The notes beneath the pieces were generated by a model, which did no database searches, was not told where the DNA came from, and saw only the letters and a list, made by a program, of their open reading frames with translations. 64,000 nt of DNA from Limonium bicolor (taxonomy: Eukaryota > Streptophyta > Magnoliopsida > Caryophyllales > Plumbaginaceae): the NCBI GenBank assembly GCA_023374045.1, contig CM041778.1, forward strand, positions 93,870,839 to 93,934,838, read 5' to 3'. Made by a program: the position numbers and the translations under genes. This document shows positions 46,380 to 58,580 of this stretch, piece by piece (position 1 is the stretch's first letter; every line of letters begins with the position of its first letter).

Positions 46380-49300
46380 CTGTTAGAAGAGTAACGAAAC
46401 TCTCTAATAAACCACCGTCGTTGTGACGTATATTGAGTTGGGTATGAATAAACCCTATTATACAAGATTAAGACTCTCATATGTATGTATAACCGAGTAC
46501 ACTTAAACCCGTAGGTGAGTATAAACTCCCTTAACCATCGTCGAGAACGACGTATGTTGAATCGAGTACATTTAAACGCGGTGTGAGAGTATGGAACTTC
46601 CCCCACAACCACCGTCAATGAAGGATGTATATTTAAAAATGGAAGTCGATCTGATACAGATAACGACCTCCTAAACTCAGCATGCATGGGCTGAACTTCC
46701 TCGACTTCTCACTCTTCCCTAGTAACCCGAATCATGTTAGAAGTCTCAATGGAACAATCGTCCTACTTATAAAGTGTTAAGTCGAAACATTGCTATACCG
46801 GATGTCGACTATATATTGAAGGGAAGTTAGTGAGAAACTCTTGTACAAGTTCTCGTTACTTAAATACGCAAACTCATAATCCTCTTGGAACTTTACTTGT
46901 TATCGCATGTACCGTATGTGTGATTCATATTACTCTAACGTGTAGTTAGTAGTTCACAACATAGAAGGTCCAGTTAGGCGCGAACAATAACACGTAAAAA
47001 TGAAAACAATATATTCCATGCAGTTATCTTGGTCATTATCACAAGCAACAAATAGCACACAAGCCGATGTAACTCGGTAGTAAACAAGCTGCAAGAAATT
47101 CGTATCGTACACTGTAGATGACACTCGTCTAGTCTCGGCTGACGTCTCGTCTATCCCACTCCTATAATCCGATTACCAAGGGCATTAATTATTTTCCACT
47201 CCCGTATAATGTTTAATTGAATTCATGAAACGTTTTCTTAATCCACGTTCATTATTTCATGTGAGTTACAAGATTATTTTCTAACCTTTGTTAACTCTTT
47301 TATTCCATAACTATGTTACACTTAAGGTATTATTTTATGTACCTTAACCATGAAATCTTAGTATTCATGATTTATAAGCTTATGTTATAAATATACCTCC
47401 TTATAAGTTTCTTTTGCTCATTCCACCAACTTATATATATATATATAGTTACTTATACAATAATCTTCCCTATTATTGTAAGCTATTATAATTCTTATCA
47501 TTATATAGCATTATTTCCCTTTGTACATGTATTATATACATAGGTATTCATTTGTAAAATTGTAGATTTCCATATCACCCAAGACACCTTATATTATATA
47601 TATAATATAAGCCTTATAAATATGTATATACTTATATCATGTATATTATATGCTTTCATTCCTCTTAATGACATAACAACTTCGCTATGTTCTTAATAAT
47701 CCTCATTTGCTCATGCATAGCATGCCTATTTTCCAAATACTTTTGTTTATTACAATATAACCCCAAATATCATAAAATGTTTACAATTTAATTCCTTACG
47801 CTTGTATAACCTGTGGTTTTCATCTCTTACTTATTTATACCAAAGTTTCACTTCTAATTTCTTTCAAACCACCAAACAAAACCTATATTTTATTTAAATC
47901 CGATTTCTTGCCCCCAAACTTTCGGATATTACACTTTGACCATATTTACATTTATAATCTTACAATTTACCACAAATTTCACTATCTTTTAATTTTTTTC
48001 TATTTTAATAAAGGGAAATTTCATGAGATACCCCCAAGGTTTGAGCGAATTTCATGAGATACCCCCGATGTTTCATTTTCATTATGAGATACCCCTGAGG
48101 TTTCATTTTTTTTACGATATACCCCTCAGGTATCATTTTCATTACGATATACCCCTGAGGTTTCAATTTTTTTATGAGATGCCCCTCTGTTCAGATTATG
48201 ATATATTATATTTTTCATATTCTAATTTTACCCTCACACCATGTGCCCCGTAATAATCTCACGGGTTTATGGTCAATTTTTATAAAAATTTAAAATATGA
48301 ACAAAATGCACATAAAAATTAAAGATCAATTAAAATTTTAATTCAATTTAAAAAACATAAATAAAAGTATAAAAATTATAATCATAAAAGGTTTAAAATA
48401 AATAGAAATGACTAAACAACAAAAAAAAATCTATTTAGAAAAATTATATTGTTACATTATTTATAAAATATTGTAGCGGTGACTTAAAATCGTAAACTTT
48501 TATAACAATTAAATTAAATACGAGAATTATTAAATAATTTTATTAATAATAGTATGAGTTTATTAACAAATATATTATTTGATATCAATAATCACAAGAG
48601 AAATGATCATATTTTATGGTTTTGATACTTTATTTTCTAATTTAAAATGGTGATTTTTTCTATGTATTATATGAAACTGTTGCTTTTAATATTCTTCATA
48701 TTATTGTTATACATTTTTTAGATTTTTAACAAATATCTAGGTAACTCCCTAACAAGTTATGTTTATTTTTCAAAATAATTTAATTTTAATTTTGTAATCA
48801 TTTCCATTTATTAATTTTTTTTGTTTATTTAATTATATTCATTTTTTGATATTGATGTCAACTTTTATATGAACTTTAATTTTTTTGAGCATTTTATTTA
48901 AGTTTCAAATTCAAACAAAACTTTAACTATATATCCTGAGGTTATTAAGGGGCATATGGTGCGAGGGTAAAATGAGGAATCTGACTGAGGGGCATCTTGT
49001 AATAAAATTGAAACTTCAGGGGTATATCATAATAAAAATGAAACCTCAGGGATATATCGTAAAAAAAATGAAACCTCGGGGGTATCTTGTAATAAAAATG
49101 AAACCTCAGGGGTATCTTGTAAAATTCGCTAAAACCTCGGGGGTATATCGTGAAATTTCCCTTTAATAAACTATGAATCCCTCCTTATATTTTTGGTAAT
49201 TACCAACAGACCACATGTCTAATTTTCGGCCTACACCATACTTTCCCTTATTTATGTTTTGACCCCATAATTACAACTTTACAATTGTTATAATTCTTGT

Positions 49301-51993
49301 TTTAACATGTAGTTTTAACTCTTTATTTATTTAATTATCACGCTATAATTTCCAAAAATTCTCCTACAGACCCTCATACCATTCGGTTTTAATGTATGAT
49401 TTTCCTTAATTACAAACTCACCCCAAAACTTTATAAACTTTACATTTTATGTTATAATTCACATTTAATCCTAAGTTTCAATATTTAATCTCAAACTTTG
49501 GTCAACACTTGACCCATACTATATTTCGCCTCATTTACTCATATATGCCCATAACTTTAAAAATTACAAAATGGCCCCATATTTTCCTAGAATTTCCATT
49601 TAACTCCAAAACTTTAACTTATAATTTTTGTTTCCTTTCACACCAGCCCTATATTCTCGGCTTATTTAAAGCCCAGCACCATATATTGTATTTTCTTTAC
49701 ATATTACAACCTTTTCATAGTCTAAAGTTTATTATATGATTATATAAGCTTTATAATTCACTTTAAAGTAATTCTTTGTACTTAATTGCACCAAACATTT
49801 TCTAATCTCTTAGATATTCTTCCTAAGTCCTCCAAATACTCTAAATTACCCATTGACCCCTAAATTTTTGTAAATTACTCCAGATCTGATAACTTATGCA
49901 TTTATAGCATTTTATGTTACAAAAACCTTATAATTGCAAGCCTAAACAATTGGCTATAATGTAAGCTTCAACATAGCTTTAAATGTATTAAAATACACAT
50001 ATTATTCTCTGCTTTTTATGGTAGATACCCCAATGGTTTTGGAAATTACATTTCTACCATATAATCTTTATAAACTTGTCATTTTAATCCTTAATACTTA
50101 GCTAACTTAACCAAATATTATAACACAAGTTTATACTCATATTTAGGTCATTATGGACCATTTAACACAACACTCTCTCGGCTATATTTTGTTTTATACC
50201 CCAAGGTTTCTAAAAATTGCATATAGCCTCTTTAACTTAATACATGTACATTTAAGTCACTTAACCACCACGTAACACATCCAAATGTTATAATGCAAAT
50301 TCCTACACATTATTAGCTTAATATAAGTCATTTTACTCATATTGATCTCAGCCATACTTAGCTCTCAACATAAATTAACTTTAAGACATTATAATGTGTT
50401 CTAACTCATTAGTCATTACTGAAACTTAGTTCAAAGTTTATATGTTGATTTATATTCATTCCTAGGTTAAAATAACCCATTATACAGCCCCTAGATTTGG
50501 CCATATTTTAATATCAACACTAAATGACTTAAAAACATCAAAATGAGCATTAAGGATGAAATGTTAACCTTAAGCTCAAAGACTTGGTTTCCTACACTTG
50601 GAATTCTCGGCCCTAATGACAATAAGGGATAAATATTACTCTTTGTACACAAACAAGAGTTAAACCATGATTTCAAGCTTAGTAGTTAGGTTTAAAGCTT
50701 ACCCTTAATTTATGTAATATTTCCTTTATTTTGGCACTTGGCTTCGGCAGCAACTCAAGACCTTGAAAGGCTTCATTTTCGGTGATGAAAAGAATAAGAA
50801 AAGAGCAAGGTTCAAGGCTTAAACAAGATCAAATGGAAAGAATTAGCTCAAAAGTGCTAGAAAATGATTTTTACCTTGAACACTCCTTAAGGAGTTTTCT
50901 GCCCACGGTTTGTGCTAGGCTTAAGGGGATGATTGAAGCTTGTTAAACACAAGAAAAGATGAAGAAGAGAGAGCCAAGTGAGCTAGGGTGTCGACACTTA
51001 TACAAAGGAAAGGAAAAATGGTGTTTTGAGGCTTATTTTCTTACCTTAAGCTTGAATACAGGGTGGGTAGCCTTCACCCTTGAATCTCCACGGTTTTATC
51101 TTGAAAAATTTCTGATCTTGACAGTTGATAACCAAATATATGAAGAGAGGTGAGCTTCCTTGTCGAAAGATGAAGAAAAAGGTGATTTAAGGCATAAGCT
51201 TGTAGATTAGGTTTTTGTTTGGCTAAGTATGCTTGTTGTGCTGCCATGAGAGCTTGGGATGAACAATAGGAAGCTGGTTAAGGAAATATAGCTCGGCAGC
51301 CAAGGGAGAGAGAGAGCAAGTGAGGTGATGGGGTGTTTAATGAAGTGTAAGGAAAGTAAAACTTTTAAGGTAAGGTGTCTTGCTTTTAAGAAGGGAAATT
51401 GAAATTGGTGGGCTGAGTCACCACATAATTCTAGCCCTCTTCTAGATATTTATCTAGGTGAGTTTGACCATTGACCAAGCCAAATGAGAATAAGGTCTTG
51501 TTTGGCACTATTTACATTTTGGTGCATATTTTTGATTTTTTTGTATTTTTCTTAATTAGGCTCTCTAATGTGGTACATTATAGTCCATTAGTGTAATATG
51601 ATGTATACAAGCCTTAATAACCTCCTAAAGTCAATTTCTAGACAATTTCATAAAAATGTGTTTTAAGAAGTCTTAAGGCTCCTTTTTGTGTTATAACACA
51701 TTTTATGACTTGGTTTTCTTTGGTAATTGTTTTATATTGTTATTACCTTAGATATGAGCTTTAGGAATTGAATTTGGACCATAATTGAGGTTACACAATC
51801 CCTTAGGTTTCTTTAAGCATATTTTTGCCTTAAGTGATCTTTAAGCATATTTTTGCTAATATATGATCTTCGATTGATCCTCAATAATCTTAAGACACAT
51901 TTTAGCCTAGTTAATCATTTATTAACCATTTATTAACTCTATCATTTAATTAATTCATGATTAATTAGTGTAATTAAGGTTTAGGGTATTTCA
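46380..51993 (-). repeat. LTR-like block H, interrupted by a foldback element
   Basis: AT-rich non-coding DNA ending gggtatttca at 51993, the LTR-start signature on the minus strand. General make-up resembles family G but I see no close match. Near 46400-46640 are about three diverged units of roughly 110 bp (accgtcgt, gacgtatattgag, then gagtataaactccc). Element 48013-49161 is inserted into it. The left limit is uncertain. No coding region is supported. Confidence 0.4.
48013..49161. mobile_element. Foldback element with 9-bp target duplication, Mutator-like
   Basis: The termini are GGGAAATTTC and GAAATTTCCC, flanked on both sides by the identical nonamer TTTAATAAA (48004-48012 and 49162-49170). 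Each arm is about 220-240 bp and is built from about six 30-bp subunits (gagatacccctgaggtttc and variants), the right arm inverted. The 700-bp middle is AT-rich without a gene. A 9-bp duplication is the mark of Mutator-like transposition. With no transposase it is non-autonomous. The 76-codon frame in the left arm is a product of the 30-bp repeat. Confidence 0.85.
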
Positions 51994-52080
51994 CAACAGT
52001 TTTTTAAGGTTTGTGGTTTAGTGTTTGAATCGTTAGACCCTAAACCCTACACTACAAGCCCGAAAAATGTCCTCAACGTT
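51994..52080. other. Short linker with telomere-like motif
   Basis: It contains gaccctaaaccctac, close to two plant telomere units, within cactacaagcccgaaaaatg. A similar cactacaaaccctaaaaatg is at 54539-54558 in the same orientation. Confidence 0.4.
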
Positions 52081-52689
52081 TTTTTAAATTTACCAAAGTA
52101 TATTCATGATGCAACATGCTTTTAAAAACATGAACTATGATGAATGATTGTATAATTTTTTTTAATTTTTACATTTATATTTTGTAAGTTATAACATTTT
52201 TTTAAAGGCAAACATACAAAAGAAGATTTATAAATAAGGAACACGTGAGAATGAAAATGGGTGACTTTATTTTGTGGGTGACTTTATTTTGTTTTTAGTT
52301 TATTTGTGAGGAAGAGAGAAGGGGAAGAGAACGGGAATTCATAAAGATGGAAGGGAGGATAAATGAATTTTTCTACCCCAAATTCTTGCCTACATTGTGA
52401 ATGTAGCCATGATAGCTACATATGGGGGAGAGGGAGGACGCGCGCAATTGATTTGCTTTTCTTTTTTTTCATTTTTTTAAAGGCGTGCGTGCGCCGTTTG
52501 TTTTTTGTTTTTGTTTTTTTTTTCCTTTTTTTATTACAAAACTTTTACAATATTGTAACTTTTAATATATAGGTCTAAAATGAAAAAATATTATATCATT
52601 GTTCATCTAAATTCAAACTCTTCAAAACAAGACCAGTCATGAATATATTTTGATAACTTTTATGAAAAAATATTTTTACATGTATATGA

Positions 52690-52912
52690 TGATACACTAA
52701 AATGTGAGAATGTGCATATTTTAATGTAAGAATGTACATGTTTTAATGTGACGATGTACATGTTCAAATGTGAGAATGTACATGTTCTTTAATGAACATG
52801 TGTACATGTTTGTATGATCATATGTACAAGTTTTCCCCCTTATATGTACATGTTTTAATGAAAATTTGTACAGGTTTGTATGACTATCTGTACAAGTTTT
52901 CTTTTATGTTCT
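52690..52912. repeat. TGTACA/TGTACATG array
   Basis: About ten irregularly spaced TGTACA palindromes, each followed by tgtt or agtt, in 220 bp between two inverted arms. Confidence 0.75.
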
Positions 52913-53310
52913 GTACACTATACATGTAAAAAATAAGTTTTTTTAAAGTAGTCAAAGTATATCAATGACTGGTCTTGTTTTGAAGAGCTTAAATTTAGGT
53001 GAACAATGATATAATTTTTTTTTCATTTTAGACTTATATATTAAAAGTTACAACAATTTAAAATTTTTATGATAAAAAAATTTTAAAAAAGAATGCGATT
53101 TCGAACCTGGCACTTGCGCCAGGTTCTAATATGGAGAGTGTCACATGTCAACATTCTACTGGAGGGAAATAAAGAAGAAAGAAAAAAAAAGAGAATAAAG
53201 GGAATAGTCTACGGGAGTATCAATGGGGGAGTATATGGGTAGGAGAGAGAAAATTATTTTTTTTTCAAAATGTCATAACTTACAAAATATAATTGCAAAA
53301 ATAAACCAAA

Positions 53311-53722
53311 GGGAAAATTCACGATATACCCCTGTTTTCTTTCGTAATTCACAATATACCCTTGTGATTTTCGTAATTCAACTTTAAACATGCTTAAATG
53401 TTGTCCAAAATTGATGAAACTTTACATGGACAATGCTAAAGTGTTATATTTTGGTCCAATATCAAATTTGAAGCTTTTAAAGCTCACATGTGACCTGTGG
53501 GACCCAATGAATATGTGACTTTTCATTGGGTCCTACAGGTCACATGTGAGCTTAAAAAACTTCAAATTTGATATTGGACCAAAATATAACACTTTAGCAT
53601 CGTCCATGTAAAATTTCATCAATTTTGGACAACATTTAAGTATGTTTAAAGTTGAATTACTAAAATCACAGGGGTATATTGTGAATTACGAAAGAAAACA
53701 GGGGTATCTCGTGAATTTTCCC
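53311..53722. mobile_element. 412-bp near-perfect foldback element
   Basis: The termini are GGGAAAATTCACGA and TCGTGAATTTTCCC. The flanking nonamers taaaccaaa (53302-53310) and taaaacaaa (53723-53731) differ at one base. Almost the whole length is an inverted repeat, with paired pieces such as aaatttgatattggaccaaa and its complement, and a small loop near 53520. It has no coding capacity. The 9-bp duplication and the terminus resemble the element at 48013. Confidence 0.88.
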
Positions 53723-53844
53723 TAAAACAAATTACATCATTGTTCATCATTTTTCGTACTCTTCAAACAAGATGCATCATGGATATGTTTTGGTAAATTT
53801 TTTAAAAAATATTATTTGTATGTACATATTTTTTAAGATTAATT

Positions 53845-54510
53845 GTGAATCATAAGTTTAAGCAAAGTGAATCAAAGGTTGTTAAAAAGTGAATCAGAAG
53901 TTGTTACAAAGCGAATCAGAGTAATAAGAGTGAATCTCGTAAGCATATATTGTTTAACTAAAATAAGTGATTAAGAGGTTTAAGAAATGTGAATCATAGG
54001 TTTTTATAATGTGAACCTTTCTTTTATTCAAAATGAATCATTCATTTTAAAAAAGTATTTTTCTAGTGTGAATCAAAGGTTTTAGCAAAGTGAATCAAAG
54101 GTTGTTAAAAAGTGAATCAGAAGTTGTTACAAAGCGAATCAAGTAATAAGAGTGAATCTCAAGCATATATTGTTTAACTAAAATAAGTGATTAAGAGGTT
54201 TAAGAAATGTGAATCATAGGTTTTTATAATGTGAACCTTTCTTTTATTCAAAATGAATCATTCGTTTTAAAAAAGTATTTTTCTAGTGTGAATCAAAGGT
54301 TTAAGCAAAGTGAATCAAAGGTTATTAAAAAGTGAATCAAAAGTTGTTACAAAGTGAATCAGAGTAATAAGAGTGAATCTCGTAAGCATATATTGTTTAA
54401 CTAAAGTAGGTGATTAAGAGGTTTAAGAAATGTGAATCAGAGGTTTTTATAAAGTGAACCTTTTATTTATTGAAAATGAATCATTCGTTTTAAACAATGC
54501 GAATCCTTTA
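53845..54510. repeat. About 222-bp satellite, three units
   Basis: Units start at 53845, 54068 and 54288 (spacing 223 and 220). Each is itself made of about eight GTGAATCAAAGGTT-type pieces roughly 20 bp long. The third unit is slightly diverged. No gene. Confidence 0.9.
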
Positions 54511-55017
54511 TGTTTTTTTAAAGGTGAACCTTAATCCTGCACTACAAACCCTAAAAATGCCTTCCTAGGGTGGTTTTTAGGGTGTTTGGGGGGGGGGGTG
54601 TTAGGCAAAATAGTGGTGAGACTTTCTTGGTAACTATGGGCAGTGAACCCAATCATTGTAGTACAACAAGGTCGTATCCACAGGGACTTCGTAACTGTCT
54701 AGCTAATTATAAGCTTAGTAAATGTGCAAGAGGATATATACAAAAGTGCATAAATGTACATTAGGGGTTTTGGGTTTTCTGGGTTGTAATTGGAGAAATA
54801 AAGAAAAGCAATAAACACTAAACTAACTATCTAGGATAGGTGTAGCCCGGGATGGATATTTCCACCCGTCCTCCCCTTACTACCGATTGTCGAACCTCGA
54901 ACTCATAGCTAAACCACGGGAACGCTTAATTAATTAGCAACCTAATCTAGGCCTACTAATCCTAACCAATTTAATCGAGACTTCTCATTCTGCTAAGCCC
55001 CGGGTCAATCGATAGCG
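54511..55017. other. Unassigned sequence before gap
   Basis: Contains a G10 run (54590), then GC-normal text with aaggtcgtatccacagggac near 54670. No coding frame is supported and no family is recognised. The right edge is the third gap. Confidence 0.4.
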
Positions 55018-55517
55018 NNNNNNNNNNNNNNNNNNNNNNNNNNNNNNNNNNNNNNNNNNNNNNNNNNNNNNNNNNNNNNNNNNNNNNNNNNNNNNNNNNN
55101 NNNNNNNNNNNNNNNNNNNNNNNNNNNNNNNNNNNNNNNNNNNNNNNNNNNNNNNNNNNNNNNNNNNNNNNNNNNNNNNNNNNNNNNNNNNNNNNNNNNN
55201 NNNNNNNNNNNNNNNNNNNNNNNNNNNNNNNNNNNNNNNNNNNNNNNNNNNNNNNNNNNNNNNNNNNNNNNNNNNNNNNNNNNNNNNNNNNNNNNNNNNN
55301 NNNNNNNNNNNNNNNNNNNNNNNNNNNNNNNNNNNNNNNNNNNNNNNNNNNNNNNNNNNNNNNNNNNNNNNNNNNNNNNNNNNNNNNNNNNNNNNNNNNN
55401 NNNNNNNNNNNNNNNNNNNNNNNNNNNNNNNNNNNNNNNNNNNNNNNNNNNNNNNNNNNNNNNNNNNNNNNNNNNNNNNNNNNNNNNNNNNNNNNNNNNN
55501 NNNNNNNNNNNNNNNNN
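55018..55517. other. Assembly gap, 500 N
   Basis: Exactly 500 N. The sequence resumes inside a family G LTR. Confidence 0.99.
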
Positions 55518-58206
55518 TTATATCATAATCCTTTTAATGATTTTATCTTAAAACATTAAGTTATATTTCAATACCATAAATGTTAAGAAATGATTAAATC
55601 TAGACTTACTAATCCACCTCACATTTAGATGTAAAGTATTTTATTTATCTTATTATTGTTTATATATCAAGAACATTTAGATGTAAACGTATTACATTTG
55701 TTTATCATTAATTATAGAATAAGATCTATTTGTGTAACATTTTATGTAATCTAATCACAATTCAATACTACCTCATATAATATTCTTTAAATGGTATTAT
55801 GTATAGGTTTAGTTTAACTTATTAATTCCTTCATATTCTATTTGCTATAAGGTATTTTATGTCTTTTATTTATTTATTTATCGTATATGTATACTAGGAT
55901 TTTTTCAAGACATTCTTTATGTAGTTTTATTGCATTTAATTATTTATATTAACTTTTACACATATCTACATCCAAAATATGGTTTACAAAATAAAGTATT
56001 TTCCTTAGTTTCAATTAAGTATATTAACTACCATATTATATAATTAATATAAATGTAGATTAATTTAGTTCCTTGATTTAACCTAAGTTACTATTTTATT
56101 CCTTTTATGTATATGTATATATATATATATATTTACTTCACTTAAAAGTTTATACCCAAAAATATTTATTAACATTCTGTATTAAATGTTAATTTAGTCT
56201 TATTATATTTTCCCCAACCTATAAAGTTTATTAATCAACTATACTTTAATTCTTGGTTACATTAAAAACCTTATATTATAAGGTAACTTATGAAAAACCT
56301 TAGAAATACAATTTTTAAACCTATTTCCTCTTGTCCAAAAATTCCCAAATTAAGTATATAGTAACTATAACATTATAGACATATTATAAAAATTATATTT
56401 CATAAAAATATCTTTTTAAATTAACCAAATAATTCTAGAAAACTCGTAACTTGCAAAAATCATAACTTATGTTTAAAAACTCCAAAACCATAATAATTTA
56501 CATCAAAATAAATTAGATTTAATAAGGAATCTATGGTTAAAATTTCAAGTCAAAACACATTCGGGAAGGTATTTAAATTAATTCAACAAGTTAGGGTTAT
56601 TTACTGGAATTTATAAAAACCTAATCTGAAACGTTTTAATCTCGGCCGTCCGTTTCTTTTAACTACGATCGGACGACCGAGAATCGTCGAGTTCTTCAGC
56701 GCATCCAGAACCAACCCCGGGTACTAATTCACGATTTTCTCACAATCTACAGAACCAAATTGAGTGATTCTTGTTTCTATGGTTTTGAAATCACATTACG
56801 GTTCTAATGATACTAATTTCGCTAGATATAATGCAGGGTTCAATGGTTTTCGAATTCGGTTTCGAAGTTAGGGTTCAAACGGGTTTCCGAGTTCGAATCT
56901 GTCAAATTCATTCAATCTATTGCGTAATTGATGCAATTGGGACATGTTTTTGACCGACAATGTAATGTAGATTAGCAAGGTTGAAGGAATTTGAAGGAAA
57001 CTTACCGGAATTGCTCGAATCGAACGGATTTGTTTTCGGTTTCTGGAGAAATGCCCCCTTTACAACCCGATTGAGTAGCCTACTTTGCAATGCTATAATT
57101 TACAGTACAGACCGAGTTAGAACTAGTTCTTGGGCTTAATCTAAAGAGGAAACGTAACTCTACACAATGATAGCAAGAACTCACCCTAACTTGCACTACA
57201 CATAAAGAAATCGAAGCTGGAAGTTGCGAGTTTACCTTGCGTTTTCTGGAAAGAAAACTTATGATTTTATGTTGTGACAAATCTGAAACTTTAGACACCT
57301 TTTTCTTCCAAACGGTTGGGAATTGGCCTAGGTCATCAACATGAAAGTTTTAGAGGAATTAGAGCTCTTCAAAACGAGCTAAAGAACATGGAATTTGGCT
57401 GAGAAACGAAGAAGTTATGGCAAGACGAAGTTACCTGAATCGAAGGAAAAGCTGGAACTGCAGTTTCGGTTTTTGCAGGGTGGCTACTTTGGCTCAAATT
57501 TCCGGTTGATTTAGGACGAATTAGGGTTAGTGTGAGTTATGGTTGTTTAGAGGAAGTGTAGGAGAAGAGAATTAAGAAGACGGCATTGAAAAATATTGAG
57601 AGATGAGTGAGATATGGCCGTCCAAAGTTAGGGCAAAATACTGGAATCTGTTACCGAAATTCAGGGAGATAGAAATCGCCTAAGTCCTGGTGCGTGTGAG
57701 CTTGACATGTGGCAGTCATTAAAATTTTGGCTCTAAACTTCATCCTATCATAACTTTGGCTAGGATGATCCATTTTTGACGTTCTTTTTATCGATCTTCA
57801 TGGTTTTCCATAACCTATTTATTGGTATAGGTTTCATGGCCTGGTTTGACCATTCTCAAAAAGTCAACCCTAGCAAGGCTTGAAAGGCTTTAGAGTTCCT
57901 AGAATTTTATATTGACTTTTATGTTTCAAAACAATGTTCCAACTCTTTCTAAAATCTTTATAATATACTTGGAGTGTTTATAAATTTTTCCAAGATTTAT
58001 TGACTTATAAATCTTATTATTAAATTCACAATACCATATAATAATATAATAATTAAATATTTTATTATTTTCTTTAGGGTTAAATAGGAGAAATCCCCAA
58101 AATAAATTTCATAATTCCATATAATAATTTAATATTTAATAGTATTATTTAAATTTTAATAAAAGAAATCCCCTAAATTAAGTTAAATTAATTTAGGGGT
58201 ATTTCA
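55518..58206 (-). repeat. Family G LTR, minus strand, third copy
   Basis: It matches 17228-20046 throughout, with one large deletion relative to that copy near 55760 and scattered changes. It ends ggggtatttca at 58206. No coding region. Confidence 0.8.
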
Positions 58207-58580
58207 GTTGTCAATAGTGTTTACATGTCACGATATTTGTTAAAAGACAACTGTTAATAACAGTTGTCAAATAATATTGATATATGAAGTGTTTCTAACA
58301 ATAGACAACTGTTACTGACAGTTCTCAAATCATAGCAAAACAGATTCTAAAAATGTAATAGACAACTGTTAATAATAGTAATAGTACTCTGATAAGGTCT
58401 TTCATAACTATCAATAACAGTTGGCTATCATGACTTTAACGGTAGTTATAAGTAACTATAGAGAACTGTTAATCACAGTAATCTAAAGTAGAGCATACTA
58501 TAGAGAACTCCAACAACTAGAACTGTTTTTAACAGTTCTCTAAAGCCTTTTTAACAATTTTCTAAAGCATTTTTTGTAGC
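58207..58580. mobile_element. CACTA-like end fragment with palindromic subterminal repeats
   Basis: At least five pieces such as gacaactgttaataacagtt and its close variants, each nearly self-complementary. They are followed by aaagcattttttgtagc, which reads on the minus strand like a CACTA terminus with a changed first base (tGCTACAAAAAA). The left side is cut by the family G LTR at 58206. Confidence 0.45.

Larger units (their letters stand above)
52081..53832. repeat. Four alternating copies of one arm sequence
   Basis: One 100-130-bp sequence (key pieces: tatcattgttcatc, actcttcaaaacaaga, catgaatatattttg) occurs at 52081-52205 (minus), 52545-52690 (plus), 52915-53060 (minus) and 53732-53832 (plus; its outer end also at 53262-53300). 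The last copy was split by insertion of 53311-53722. The inner pair brackets a TGTACA-rich array. This looks like nested or tandem miniature inverted-repeat elements. Exact termini and target duplications were not found. Confidence 0.65.

Noticed and set aside
48023..48253. 76-codon frame with repeated YEIPLRFHF
   Set aside because: A translation of the 30-bp subunits in the foldback arm. The mirrored arm gives a similar artefact (48972-49166).
52036..52050. Interstitial telomere repeat
   Set aside because: Only two imperfect CCCTAAA-like units. Better explained as part of a repeated element edge.
53100..53125. tRNA-like B box and aacctggc...gccaggtt hairpin, considered as a tRNA or SINE
   Set aside because: No A box or cloverleaf at the proper distance. 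Only an 8-bp palindrome is clear.
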